A stretch of 20,061 nucleotides of DNA from JAKQIM01 sp964633225. GTDB taxonomy: Bacteria; Chloroflexota; Anaerolineae; Anaerolineales; UBA4823. A program made the position numbers and the translations under genes. The notes beneath the pieces are model-generated. The model made no database searches and had not been told where the DNA came from. It worked only from the letters and a program-made list of their open reading frames with translations. This document shows, in pieces, positions 1 through 7,946 of this stretch. The stretch lies in assembly GCA_964633225.1 (NCBI GenBank), contig CAZWFQ010000059.1, forward strand, positions 1-20,061, written 5' to 3'. Position 1 is the stretch's first letter. Every line of letters begins with the position of its first letter.

Positions 1-22
1 CGACCCCCATACCTGGGGGTCG
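1..22. terminator. Perfect hairpin at window edge, possible terminator of an upstream gene
   Basis: Positions 1-9 (CGACCCCCA) pair perfectly with 14-22 (TGGGGGTCG) around a 4-nt loop, giving a 9-bp GC-rich stem. The only T-run nearby is TTTTT at about 41-45, too far from the stem for a canonical plus-strand intrinsic terminator, and the sequence to the left lies outside the window, so a minus-strand T-run cannot be judged. A terminator for an off-window gene is the simplest reading. A small intergenic repeat is the alternative. Confidence 0.35.
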
Positions 23-87
23 CCGCTCCCCAAACCCCACTTTTTAGACAACGCCACAACACAGCAAGATTGCTAAGCGGTGGAGCA

Positions 88-116
88 TAGACAAAAGCAA
101 AAAACGTGGGTAAACT
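88..116 (+). promoter_or_regulatory. Candidate sigma-70-type promoter for the GAF/GGDEF gene
   Basis: TAGACA at 88-93 (5 of 6 matches to TTGACA) is separated by 17 nt from TAAACT at 111-116 (4 of 6 matches to TATAAT). Transcription would start near 122, leaving a leader of about 50 nt before the ATG at 173. The surrounding sequence is A-rich compared with the coding DNA. This is motif matching by eye only. Confidence 0.35.
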
Positions 117-172
117 AAAAGAAACTGCAATAAATTTTTATCGCCCGCCTGAGCGTTGTTCAAGGTAAGCAT

Positions 173-3100
173 ATGGCCTGGCAAAACACTCCCTGGACAG
201 TACCTTTGCTGGTGGCAGCCATTTTGGCAGCCGCGCTGGCTTTGTTGTCGTGGGAGCGGCGTTCGGCACTGCGTTCGATTCACCTGAGCACCTTTATGTT
301 GGGGGTATGTTTCTGGCTGTTGGCGCAAATTATCGAGATCAATGCTGCCAATTTGCCGGCCAAGCTCTTGGCCATCAAACTCCAATACATTCCAATTGCG
401 TTTCTACCCACCCTGTGGTTAACCTTTTGCATGGAATACGGTGGACGGGTGCGGTGGTTGATGCGCCGCAACCTGGCCCTGCTGCTGCTAGAGCCCGTGA
501 TTGGGATCGTGCTGGCATCGACCAACGATTGGCACTCCCTGGTCTGGCGCAGCCTGGAGCTGGACCTGGGCCACAGCGCGCCGGTTTTGCTGACCAAGTT
601 GGGCTTCTGGGGCGTGTTTCACCTGCTGTACGCCCTGGCAATGACCGGCATAGGCACAATGCGCCTGGTACGTTCCTTTATCAACCAGAAGGTTCTCTTC
701 CACACCCACAGCCTGTTGGTGCTAGTGGGGGTATTGGTGGCCACAACCGGCGGGCTGCTGGATGTTTTTGGCGTGCGGCTGTTTGGCCCGGTGCAAAACA
801 ATCCCTTCACCCTGACGCTGGCCGGTATGCTGTTGACTCTGGCAATGGTGCGCCTGCGCCTGCTGGATATCATCCCGCTGGCGCGCGATGCTGTACTGGA
901 CAACATGAGCGATGGGGTGATCATGTTGGACAATCAAAACCGCATTGTTGATTTGAACCAGGCCGCCCGCGGGATTATTGGCAGCGAAAGCACCCTTGAA
1001 GGCAATACGGTTGAGAAAGTTTGGAGCGCCTGGCCTGGCGAGATGACCCTGCCCCTGGGACGGGTAGAGATGGTTAAAGAGGTGGTCATCAAATCGCCTG
1101 ATGGGCCGCGCCATTTCGACATTCGCATCTCATCACTGCTCGACCGGCACAACCACCTGGCCGGGCGACTGGTGGTGATGCGCGATATCTCGCGCCAAAA
1201 GCTGGCCGAAGAAGCCTTACGCCGGCGCGATAACGTGCTAGAAGCAATTGGCTTTGCGGCCGAACAGTTCTTGAAAAGCACTGCCTGGGAACAAAACATC
1301 CAGGAAGTATTGCAGCGCCTGGGAGATGCCAGCAAGGTCAGCCGGGTTTACTTGTGCGAGAATCTGATTGACACTGAGGGGCGCCTGCGCACCAGCCTGA
1401 AATATGAGTGGACCGCCTGGGGCATCCGGCCGCGCATTGTCAACCCTGAGACGCAGAACCAGGCATTGATTGAGACCGGCTTTTCCCGCTGGGTAGAGAT
1501 CATGGGTCGCGGGAAAGTGCTCTATGGCCTGGTGCGGCAGTTCCCACCCAGTGAACAGGCCGGATTGGCTGCTCAAGAGATCAAATCCATCATTGCTGTA
1601 CCTATTTTCATCGAAAAGCAGTGGTGGGGATATATTGGTTTCGATGACTGCTGGACCGAACGGCAGTGGACGGCAGTGGAAGTGGACGCACTGCGGGCGG
1701 CGGCGAATGCCATCGGGGCCGTCTTGCAGCGCAGGCGCGCTGAAGAAGAAGTGCGCCATTCGGTTGATGTCATCAGGACCCTGCTTGATCTCTCTGAGAT
1801 GATTGGCTCGACGATGGACGTGGCACAGGTGTTGGACCGGGTGGTATTGGCGGCGCGCAGCCTGCTGCCGGTGGACCGCGTGAGCATCTTTTTAAAAAAT
1901 GAAGATACCAATATCCTGACCCCGGCGATGCCCGAACCGGATGATTTCACCAAGATGCATCTCAACGATACGCAGTTGAATGAGTTTGCACATCTCAGCC
2001 TGAACACCGAGCAAGTGCGGCTGATACAAGAGCTGCAAGAACGCAAGCAAGCCATTGCCATCACCAATGCAGAGGCATCTCATTTGATGCCGGGCGAGTT
2101 GGTACAAAGTTTCAACATCCAGTCTCTACTAGCAGTGCCAATCATCTTTCAAGATCGTTTTACCGGCGTTTTATACCTAGATTACACCACCAGAGCACAC
2201 AGTTTCAGCGCTCAAGAAATTGACCTGGCAACAGCCCTGGCACGCCAGGCGGCCCTGGCGCTTGAACGGGCGCGGCTGTATACCCAAACCCAACAAGATG
2301 CGCGTGAGCTTTCCACCCTGTACCGGGCTTCCAGCCAACTGCTGACGCTGGGTGGCAACCTGCAATCTGTAGCGCAACAAGTTGCCTTAATGGTGACCCA
2401 CGATTTTGAGTTTGCTTACTGCGGGGTTTTTGAGGTTGATGAGGAAGCAGAAGCTTTACAATTGCTGGCCCAAAGCGGGGCCATAAAGCTTGCGAGCATT
2501 TTTCTGCCGCTGGATGGGCCGGGGTTGGTTGTATATGCCGTTAAGCATGGCGAGGTCGTTTACGCGGCCGACGTGTCTCAAGACGACCGTTACTTGCCCG
2601 CCTCACCTGACATTTGCTCAGAGTTGGTGCTGCCATTGCAGGTCGGCGGCGAGATCATCGGCGCCATTAACCTGGAAAGCCCGGACCCAGATGCCTTTGA
2701 CGAGAGCGACCGTCGCATCCTGGCGGCCTTTGCCGATGACGCTGCCCTGGCGTTACAGAACGTGCGCCTCTTCCAGGCTGCCGAGGCCCACGGGAGACAG
2801 CTTTCTCTGCTCAATGATATTACCCGCACAGCCATCAGCGTTTCAGACTTCTCTGAAATGCTCCAAGCGCTGGCAGATCAGATGTCAAACCTGATCAACT
2901 CAGATGATTGTTACATCAACCTGTGGAATGAAGAGCTCCAGCGCATCCTGCCAGGAGCGGCATCTGGCAAAATGCAGCAGGCTCACCCAGGAATGCTTTT
3001 CAAAACCGGCGAGGAGACGATCACTTATACCGTCTTAGAGACAGGCAAACCTGTGGTGATTGAGGATGCGCTCCAAACATCTTACATCAGCAAGCAGATG

Positions 3101-5776
3101 GCTCAAGAAATCTCACTTCGCTCAGCCCTGGCGCTGCCCCTGATTGCGGGCGAGAAGAAACTCGGTTCGGTGATCTTTAGCTTCCAACAACCACACCGCT
3201 TTACCAAGCGTGAGATCTCTCTTTGCGACCAGGTGGCAGCGCAAGTCTCATTGGCCATTGCCGAAGCCTGGTCCTTAGACCTGGCCCAGCAGCGCGCACA
3301 AGAGGCAGATAACCTGCGCCAGGCCACGGCAGCCATCGCTTCCAGCCTGGATCTGCGCCAGGTACTGGATAACATCATCATTCACCTGGAACAGGTGGTG
3401 CCGTTCGATAGCGCTTGCATCTTTCTGCTTGAGGGACTCTCTTTGCGGGCGGTTGCAGGCCGCGGTCTTGAAAACCCTGAAGAAGTGATTGGCCAGATTT
3501 ACCCGGTAGACGAGCTGTTTGAAGCCGTCCAGAATCAAGCAACCCCCATGATCCTGGAAAATGCCCAACTAAACCCATACTTTCAAAATTGGGGCAGTTC
3601 GTACTATATCAAGGGCTGGATGGGCGTGCCGCTGCACGGGCGCGGGATGACCATTGGCCTGCTGACTCTTGACAGCCGCCAGGGAAGCGCATTTGACGAA
3701 CGCTCAGCAAACCTGGCCCAGGCTTTTGCCAGCCAGGCAGCCGTGGCGATCGAAAACTCGCAGTTATTTGAAAGGTCGCGCCAGCGCGCCCAAGAGGCTG
3801 AGACTCTACGCCAGGCGGGCGCCATTGTTGCCAGCACGCTGAAGCAAGACGAAGCCATGCAACTGATCATGGAGCAATTAGAAAGGGTGGTGCCTTTCGA
3901 CAGTGCCTCGGTGCAGTTGCTGCGCAACGGATATTTAGAAATTGTAGGCGGGGTGGGTTGGCCAACGCAGCAAAAAGTGATCGGCATGCGCTTTCCAATC
4001 CCCGGGGCAAACCCCAACACACAGGTTATTGAAAACCGCCAACCTTACATCCTTGGCGACGTCGGCGAAGATTTCCCGGAATTTGAACTGATCAAGATCC
4101 ACTCTTGGCTGGGCGTGCCGCTGATCGTACGCGAGCGTGTGGTGGGCATGCTTTCAATTGACAGCTACCAACCCAACCGTTACACGCCAGATCATGCGCG
4201 CCTGGCAGTGGCCTTTGCAGACCAGGTGGCAATCGTGATGGAAAATGCGCGCTTGTTTGCTGCTGAACAGGGCCGTGTCCAGCAGTTGGACGCGCTGCGC
4301 GCCACCGCGGCTGATATCTCAGCCGAATTGGAACTTGGAAAGCTGCTGCAAACCATCCTGGAGCGCGCCGTGTCGCTGCTGGAGGCTGCCGGTGGCGAGC
4401 TGGGGTTGTATCAAGCAGATCAAAACACGATCGAGATTGTGGCCAGCTACAATATGGGCCACGACTTGACCAAAACCCAAATGCGCATGGGAGAAGGCGC
4501 CATGGGCCGCACCGCCGAAACCCTCCAGCCGCTGATCATCCAAAATTACAGCGATTGGGCAGAACGTTCTCAACAGTATGACATAGGCGATTGGCATAGC
4601 GTGATGGTCACGCCGCTGACCTTGGGCGGCCGGCTGGTGGGTGTAATTGAGATGACCGCATCTGACCCCCAACGGATTTTCAACAGCTCTGATTTGCAAC
4701 TGCTGACCTTGTTTGCCCAACAGGCGGCGGTGGCGGTAGAGAACGCCCGCCTGTACCAGGATGCACGCCGGGCCGCCGAGCGCCGCTCGATCTTACACCG
4801 CGTTAGCCAAGAAGTGGTCTCGGCCAGCTTTGATCCTGAGCAAATCTACAAAGCGGTTCACGAAGCTGCGGGCGAGCTCATGCCAGCCGAGGCTTTCGTG
4901 ATTACCCTGGTAGATGAAGCTCACAGCGAGATAGAAGCAGTGTACTTGATCGACCGGGGAGGTCGTAGTCCCAACACCCGCATTCCGATCGACCAGGGGC
5001 TAAGCGGCAGAGTTCTTGCGTCTGGGAAATCCATCCACATCGAAGATATAGAAAAAGAAAACGGGTTCGAGGGCACGCACTTCGGCGAGGAGGATTACAC
5101 CCGCTCGATCCTGGCAGTGCCGCTGCGCCTGGGTGACCGGATCATTGGCATGCTGTCAACCCAAAGCTACAAACCCAATGCCTATACCACTGAAGACTTG
5201 TACCTGATGGAAATGCTGGCTGCGAATACTGCCATTGCCATCGAAAACACGCGTCTCCTCAAAGAAGTGCAGTGGTTGGCTATTACCGACCCACTGACGG
5301 GGCTGTTCAACCGGCGCGGCTTCTTTGAGCTGGGCCAGCGCGAGGTAGAACGCTTCCGGCGCTTCAGCAGACCTTTCTCAGCCATCATGATGGACCTGGA
5401 CCATTTCAAGCAAGTCAATGATACCTATGGCCACGCGGCCGGCGACCAGGTGTTGATTGGCCTGACCAACCGCCTGCGCAGCAAGATCCGGGATGTGGAT
5501 GTCATTGGGCGCTACGGCGGCGAGGAAATCGTGATCGTTCTACCTGAAACCGACTTACAGGGGGCCTCTCTGCTGGCAGAGCGCCTGCGCAGCCATGTTG
5601 AGAGCGCCCCCATTGATACGGAGCGCGGGCCAATCCAAATCACGATCAGCCTGGGAGTGGCCGAATTCAAGGCCAATACCCCCGACCTGGCCAGCCTGCT
5701 GGACCGCGCCGACAGCGCCATGTATATTGCCAAGCAATCGGGGCGCAATCAAGTACGCTTATATGAGCAGGAATGA
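173..5776 (+). CDS. Membrane multi-GAF sensor diguanylate cyclase (7TM-PAS-GAFx8-GGDEF)
   Basis: Predicted to synthesise c-di-GMP from two GTP at the inner face of the membrane in response to signals integrated by its sensor domains. Residues ~5-230 form seven hydrophobic segments of the histidine-kinase 7TM N-terminal type. Residues ~238-345 are PAS. Eight GAF domains follow, ending near residues 525, 705, 871, 1039, 1203, 1366, 1533 and 1698, each closing with an 'A-x-QAA-x-A-x-EN-x-RL'-like helix. The GGDEF domain (~1700-1865) has the DLDHFKQVNDTYGH Mg/guanine-binding segment and the active-site motif GGEEI at 1782-1786. An RxxD inhibitory site (R1773-D1776) lies exactly five residues upstream, as in PleD. 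The fifth residue of the signature is Ile instead of Phe, but the metal-binding Glu residues are intact, so it is probably active. The start ATG is preceded by AAGGT at 162-166. The stop codon lies inside the terminator stem. The gene is monocistronic and convergent with prmA. The ligands of the GAF domains cannot be read from sequence. Confidence 0.9.
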   Translation: MAWQNTPWTVPLLVAAILAAALALLSWERRSALRSIHLSTFMLGVCFWLLAQIIEINAANLPAKLLAIKLQYIPIAFLPTLWLTFCMEYGGRVRWLMRRNLALLLLEPVIGIVLASTNDWHSLVWRSLELDLGHSAPVLLTKLGFWGVFHLLYALAMTGIGTMRLVRSFINQKVLFHTHSLLVLVGVLVATTGGLLDVFGVRLFGPVQNNPFTLTLAGMLLTLAMVRLRLLDIIPLARDAVLDNMSDGVIMLDNQNRIVDLNQAARGIIGSESTLEGNTVEKVWSAWPGEMTLPLGRVEMVKEVVIKSPDGPRHFDIRISSLLDRHNHLAGRLVVMRDISRQKLAEEALRRRDNVLEAIGFAAEQFLKSTAWEQNIQEVLQRLGDASKVSRVYLCENLIDTEGRLRTSLKYEWTAWGIRPRIVNPETQNQALIETGFSRWVEIMGRGKVLYGLVRQFPPSEQAGLAAQEIKSIIAVPIFIEKQWWGYIGFDDCWTERQWTAVEVDALRAAANAIGAVLQRRRAEEEVRHSVDVIRTLLDLSEMIGSTMDVAQVLDRVVLAARSLLPVDRVSIFLKNEDTNILTPAMPEPDDFTKMHLNDTQLNEFAHLSLNTEQVRLIQELQERKQAIAITNAEASHLMPGELVQSFNIQSLLAVPIIFQDRFTGVLYLDYTTRAHSFSAQEIDLATALARQAALALERARLYTQTQQDARELSTLYRASSQLLTLGGNLQSVAQQVALMVTHDFEFAYCGVFEVDEEAEALQLLAQSGAIKLASIFLPLDGPGLVVYAVKHGEVVYAADVSQDDRYLPASPDICSELVLPLQVGGEIIGAINLESPDPDAFDESDRRILAAFADDAALALQNVRLFQAAEAHGRQLSLLNDITRTAISVSDFSEMLQALADQMSNLINSDDCYINLWNEELQRILPGAASGKMQQAHPGMLFKTGEETITYTVLETGKPVVIEDALQTSYISKQMAQEISLRSALALPLIAGEKKLGSVIFSFQQPHRFTKREISLCDQVAAQVSLAIAEAWSLDLAQQRAQEADNLRQATAAIASSLDLRQVLDNIIIHLEQVVPFDSACIFLLEGLSLRAVAGRGLENPEEVIGQIYPVDELFEAVQNQATPMILENAQLNPYFQNWGSSYYIKGWMGVPLHGRGMTIGLLTLDSRQGSAFDERSANLAQAFASQAAVAIENSQLFERSRQRAQEAETLRQAGAIVASTLKQDEAMQLIMEQLERVVPFDSASVQLLRNGYLEIVGGVGWPTQQKVIGMRFPIPGANPNTQVIENRQPYILGDVGEDFPEFELIKIHSWLGVPLIVRERVVGMLSIDSYQPNRYTPDHARLAVAFADQVAIVMENARLFAAEQGRVQQLDALRATAADISAELELGKLLQTILERAVSLLEAAGGELGLYQADQNTIEIVASYNMGHDLTKTQMRMGEGAMGRTAETLQPLIIQNYSDWAERSQQYDIGDWHSVMVTPLTLGGRLVGVIEMTASDPQRIFNSSDLQLLTLFAQQAAVAVENARLYQDARRAAERRSILHRVSQEVVSASFDPEQIYKAVHEAAGELMPAEAFVITLVDEAHSEIEAVYLIDRGGRSPNTRIPIDQGLSGRVLASGKSIHIEDIEKENGFEGTHFGEEDYTRSILAVPLRLGDRIIGMLSTQSYKPNAYTTEDLYLMEMLAANTAIAIENTRLLKEVQWLAITDPLTGLFNRRGFFELGQREVERFRRFSRPFSAIMMDLDHFKQVNDTYGHAAGDQVLIGLTNRLRSKIRDVDVIGRYGGEEIVIVLPETDLQGASLLAERLRSHVESAPIDTERGPIQITISLGVAEFKANTPDLASLLDRADSAMYIAKQSGRNQVRLYEQE

Positions 5777-5809
5777 AAAACGGCGCCTGAGCGCCGTTTT
5801 TCATTCCTG
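5768..5809. terminator. Bidirectional intrinsic terminator between convergent genes
   Basis: Positions 5768-5786 pair perfectly with 5791-5809: a 19-bp stem with loop CTGA. The GC core CGGCGC/GCGCCG is flanked by AAAAA (5776-5780) and TTTTT (5797-5801), so on either strand the core stem is followed by a U-run. The stem contains the TGA stop (5774-5776) of the plus-strand diguanylate cyclase gene and begins 6 nt past the prmA stop on the minus strand. It should terminate both the sensor gene and the hrcA-prmA operon. Confidence 0.92.
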
Positions 5810-5814
5810 ACCTA

Positions 5815-6762
5815 TTATCTACTGGCCGCCAGGGCCACCCAATCACCAATTTGCAGGCGTTCTACCAAGCGCAGGCCGTGCTTTTGCAAAGCGGCCTCAA
5901 CATCGGGGCTCTGTTCATCCAAGATACCCGACAGCACCAGCCACCCGCCAGGCGTCACCAACTCACCCAGGCCCTGATCAAGCAGGCGCACCAGCACCGG
6001 CGCCAGGATATTGGCGAAGACCAGCCCGGCCTGCTGCAGGCCAAACTGCCCGGCGCGCAGCTCAGCTACCGAGCCAACCCCAAGTTCCAGGCCTTCGAGA
6101 ACGCCGTTGCCGGCTGCATTCTGGCGGCTGGCGTCCACGGCTTCAGGGTCAATATCTACACCCAGGGCCTGGTGCGCCCCCAATTTGAGGGCAGCCACAG
6201 CCAGGATGCCCGAACCGCAGCCAACGTCAATAACCTGCCAGCCTTCTGCCGGCTGGATGTCTTGGACATATGTCTCTAAGAGCGCCAGGCAAAGCTGGGT
6301 GGTGGGATGGGTGCCGGTGCCAAAGGCCATGCCGGGGTCAATGCGAATGGGCATCCGCCCGCCGGGGGGCGTTTCTAGCCAGGCAGGCACAATGATCAAG
6401 CCCTGGCCGACCGGGATGGGGTGGTAATGTTCTTTCCAGGCTTCCATCCAGTTCACTTCTTCGATCGGCCTGAAGGCCGGCTCGGGCAGAGGCGAGGCCT
6501 TGCCCTCGGCGATGCGAGAGAGATACCACAAGCCTTCGACAATGCGCTGCCGGTTCTCTTCCAGGTGCTCATCCATGGGCAAGTAGCCGCACACACGCAG
6601 CGGCCCCACGGCCCGCCCGCCCTCATCTTCAGGCCCGGCAGTCACAGCGGTGGATTCAATCACCACGCCATCGGGGATATAGCGCGCCAGCACTTCAGCC
6701 ACGGCCTCAGCCAGCTCGCCATCCACGTTAAGGGATACTTCTAACCAGGTTTGTTTACTCAT
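5815..6762 (-). CDS. prmA: Ribosomal protein L11 methyltransferase PrmA
   Basis: SAM-dependent methyltransferase that modifies lysines and the N-terminus of ribosomal protein L11 in the cytoplasm. The 315-aa product has the usual family length. The PrmA signature FGTGTHPTT is at residues 147-155, the SAM-binding motif I DVGCGSG at 179-185, the acidic ribose-binding segment GVDIDP at 201-206, and the post-motif FANILAP at 249-255. The N-terminal ~100 residues match the L11-recognition domain in position. The start was chosen at 6762 because its ATG overlaps the dnaJ stop codon (ATGA), which indicates translational coupling. An in-frame ATG at 6786 would add eight residues but lies inside dnaJ. 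It is the last gene of the heat-shock operon, followed directly by the bidirectional terminator. The dnaJ-prmA linkage is also known in Bacillus. Confidence 0.95.
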   Translation of the reverse strand: MSKQTWLEVSLNVDGELAEAVAEVLARYIPDGVVIESTAVTAGPEDEGGRAVGPLRVCGYLPMDEHLEENRQRIVEGLWYLSRIAEGKASPLPEPAFRPIEEVNWMEAWKEHYHPIPVGQGLIIVPAWLETPPGGRMPIRIDPGMAFGTGTHPTTQLCLALLETYVQDIQPAEGWQVIDVGCGSGILAVAALKLGAHQALGVDIDPEAVDASRQNAAGNGVLEGLELGVGSVAELRAGQFGLQQAGLVFANILAPVLVRLLDQGLGELVTPGGWLVLSGILDEQSPDVEAALQKHGLRLVERLQIGDWVALAASR

Positions 6763-7889
6763 CCGCCTAATGCCTCTTTCAGCCAATCCAAAAAGCTGCG
6801 CTCAGCAGGGTGAGCATCAGTGCCCATGCTCTTTGCCAACTGCTCAAAGAGCTGGCGCTGTTCAGCGCTGAGGGTCTTGGGAATCTCTACATTGACGATG
6901 ACCAATTGGTCGCCGCGGTTGCTGCTGCGCAGGATAGGAACGCCCTTGCCGCGCATGCGCAATACTTTGCCGGGCTGAATGCCAGCCGGGATCTTCAGCT
7001 TAGCCGGGCCATCCACGGTGGGCACTTCCACTTCGGCGCCCAACGTGGCCTGGGCCACGTTAATGCCCAGATCTAGCAACACATCGTTTTCGCGACGGTG
7101 GAAGAATTTGTGCGGTTGAACTTCAACCACCAGGTACAGGTTGCCGTGCGGGCCGCCGTTAACACCGGGCTGGCCTTCACCCGCCAGGCGGATCTGGTTG
7201 CCCATATCCACACCTGCCGGCACACTGACGGCTTTCTTGCGCGTCCGGCGGACCAGGCCGCGCCCGCCGCAGGCCTTGCAAGGGGTGCTAATGGTTTCAC
7301 CGGCGCCATTGCAGGCCGGGCAGGTAGAGACTTGCACCATCGAGCCAAGCAGAGTCTGGCGCACCTGGCGCACTTCGCCGGTGCCATTGCAGGAGCTACA
7401 GCGCGTAACAGAGGTGCCCGGCTCGGCGCCTTTGCCGCCACAGGCCTCGCACAGCTCATCACGCGTGATATCGACCTCTTTTTCCACACCAAAAACAGCC
7501 TGTTCAAAAGTCAGGCTCAATTTGTACTGCAAATCAGCCCCGCGCCGGGGTGCATTGCGCGAACGCGGTGTGGATCTTCCAAAGCCGCCGAAACCGCCCA
7601 TCCCGCCGAAGAGGCCCTCGAAGATGTCGGCAAAATCTACAGAATAATCGGGCATGCCGCCCGTGCCTTGCACCCCGGCATGGCCAAAACGGTCATACGC
7701 AGAGCGCTTATCGGGGTCTGAAAGCACACCGTAGGCTTCGTTGATCTCTTTGAAGCGTTCTTCAGCTTGCGGTTCCTGGCTGACATCTGGGTGATACTGG
7801 CGCGCCAGTTTACGGAACGAGGTTTTGATATCGTCCGTTGAAGCGCTCCGAGGAACGCCAAGTACTTCGTAGTAATCGCGTGGGGCCAT
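6759..7889 (-). CDS. dnaJ: Chaperone DnaJ (Hsp40, type I)
   Basis: Co-chaperone that delivers substrates to DnaK and stimulates its ATPase. The 376-aa product carries all type I domains. The J-domain is at residues 1-70 with the HPD loop at 33-35. A Gly/Phe-rich linker spans ~90-105. The zinc-binding domain has four CxxCxGxG repeats (Cys pairs 147/150, 164/167, 190/193, 204/207). The substrate-binding C-terminal region follows, including the segment GDQLVIVNVEIPKTLS. The ATG at 7889 follows dnaK by 57 nt, and that gap contains an 18-bp hairpin (7899-7938). Only an A-rich 10-nt stretch lies between hairpin and ATG, and no Shine-Dalgarno sequence is visible at normal spacing, so expression may be lower than for dnaK. 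Its stop overlaps the prmA start. Confidence 0.97.
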   Translation of the reverse strand: MAPRDYYEVLGVPRSASTDDIKTSFRKLARQYHPDVSQEPQAEERFKEINEAYGVLSDPDKRSAYDRFGHAGVQGTGGMPDYSVDFADIFEGLFGGMGGFGGFGRSTPRSRNAPRRGADLQYKLSLTFEQAVFGVEKEVDITRDELCEACGGKGAEPGTSVTRCSSCNGTGEVRQVRQTLLGSMVQVSTCPACNGAGETISTPCKACGGRGLVRRTRKKAVSVPAGVDMGNQIRLAGEGQPGVNGGPHGNLYLVVEVQPHKFFHRRENDVLLDLGINVAQATLGAEVEVPTVDGPAKLKIPAGIQPGKVLRMRGKGVPILRSSNRGDQLVIVNVEIPKTLSAEQRQLFEQLAKSMGTDAHPAERSFLDWLKEALGG

Positions 7890-7898
7890 AGTTTATTT

Positions 7899-7938
7899 TA
7901 CGGATACAACCGCCTGGCATCAGGCGGTTGTATCCGTA
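7899..7938. repeat. 18-bp-stem hairpin in the dnaK-dnaJ gap
   Basis: Positions 7899-7916 pair perfectly with 7921-7938 around the tetraloop at 7917-7920. The whole element lies between the dnaK stop (7947) and the dnaJ ATG (7889). On the transcribed minus strand the stem is followed by AAAATAAAC and not by a U-run, so it is unlikely to be a full intrinsic terminator. mRNA stabilisation of the hrcA-grpE-dnaK segment, an RNase processing site, or control of dnaJ translation are the likely roles. Which one applies is inference. Confidence 0.8.
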
Positions 7939-7946
7939 CATAGTTG

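Noticed and set aside
44..385. Minus-strand open frame across the leader and the start of the sensor gene
   Set aside because: It overlaps the signal-anchored start of the large gene antisense, has no recognisable motif and no ribosome binding site.
1664..1690. Short direct repeat GGCAGTGGA inside the sensor gene
   Set aside because: It is explained by the encoded QWTAVEVDA residues of GAF1 and is too short to be a mobile or phase-variable element.
5851..6427. Plus-strand open frames antisense to prmA
   Set aside because: They mirror a well-supported gene and translate to Ala/Pro/Gln-rich shadow sequence without a family match.
7098..7721. A 207-aa plus-strand open frame antisense to dnaJ
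   Set aside because: It is a shadow of the zinc-finger and Gly-rich parts of dnaJ, and its repeats only reflect the CxxCxGxG codons.
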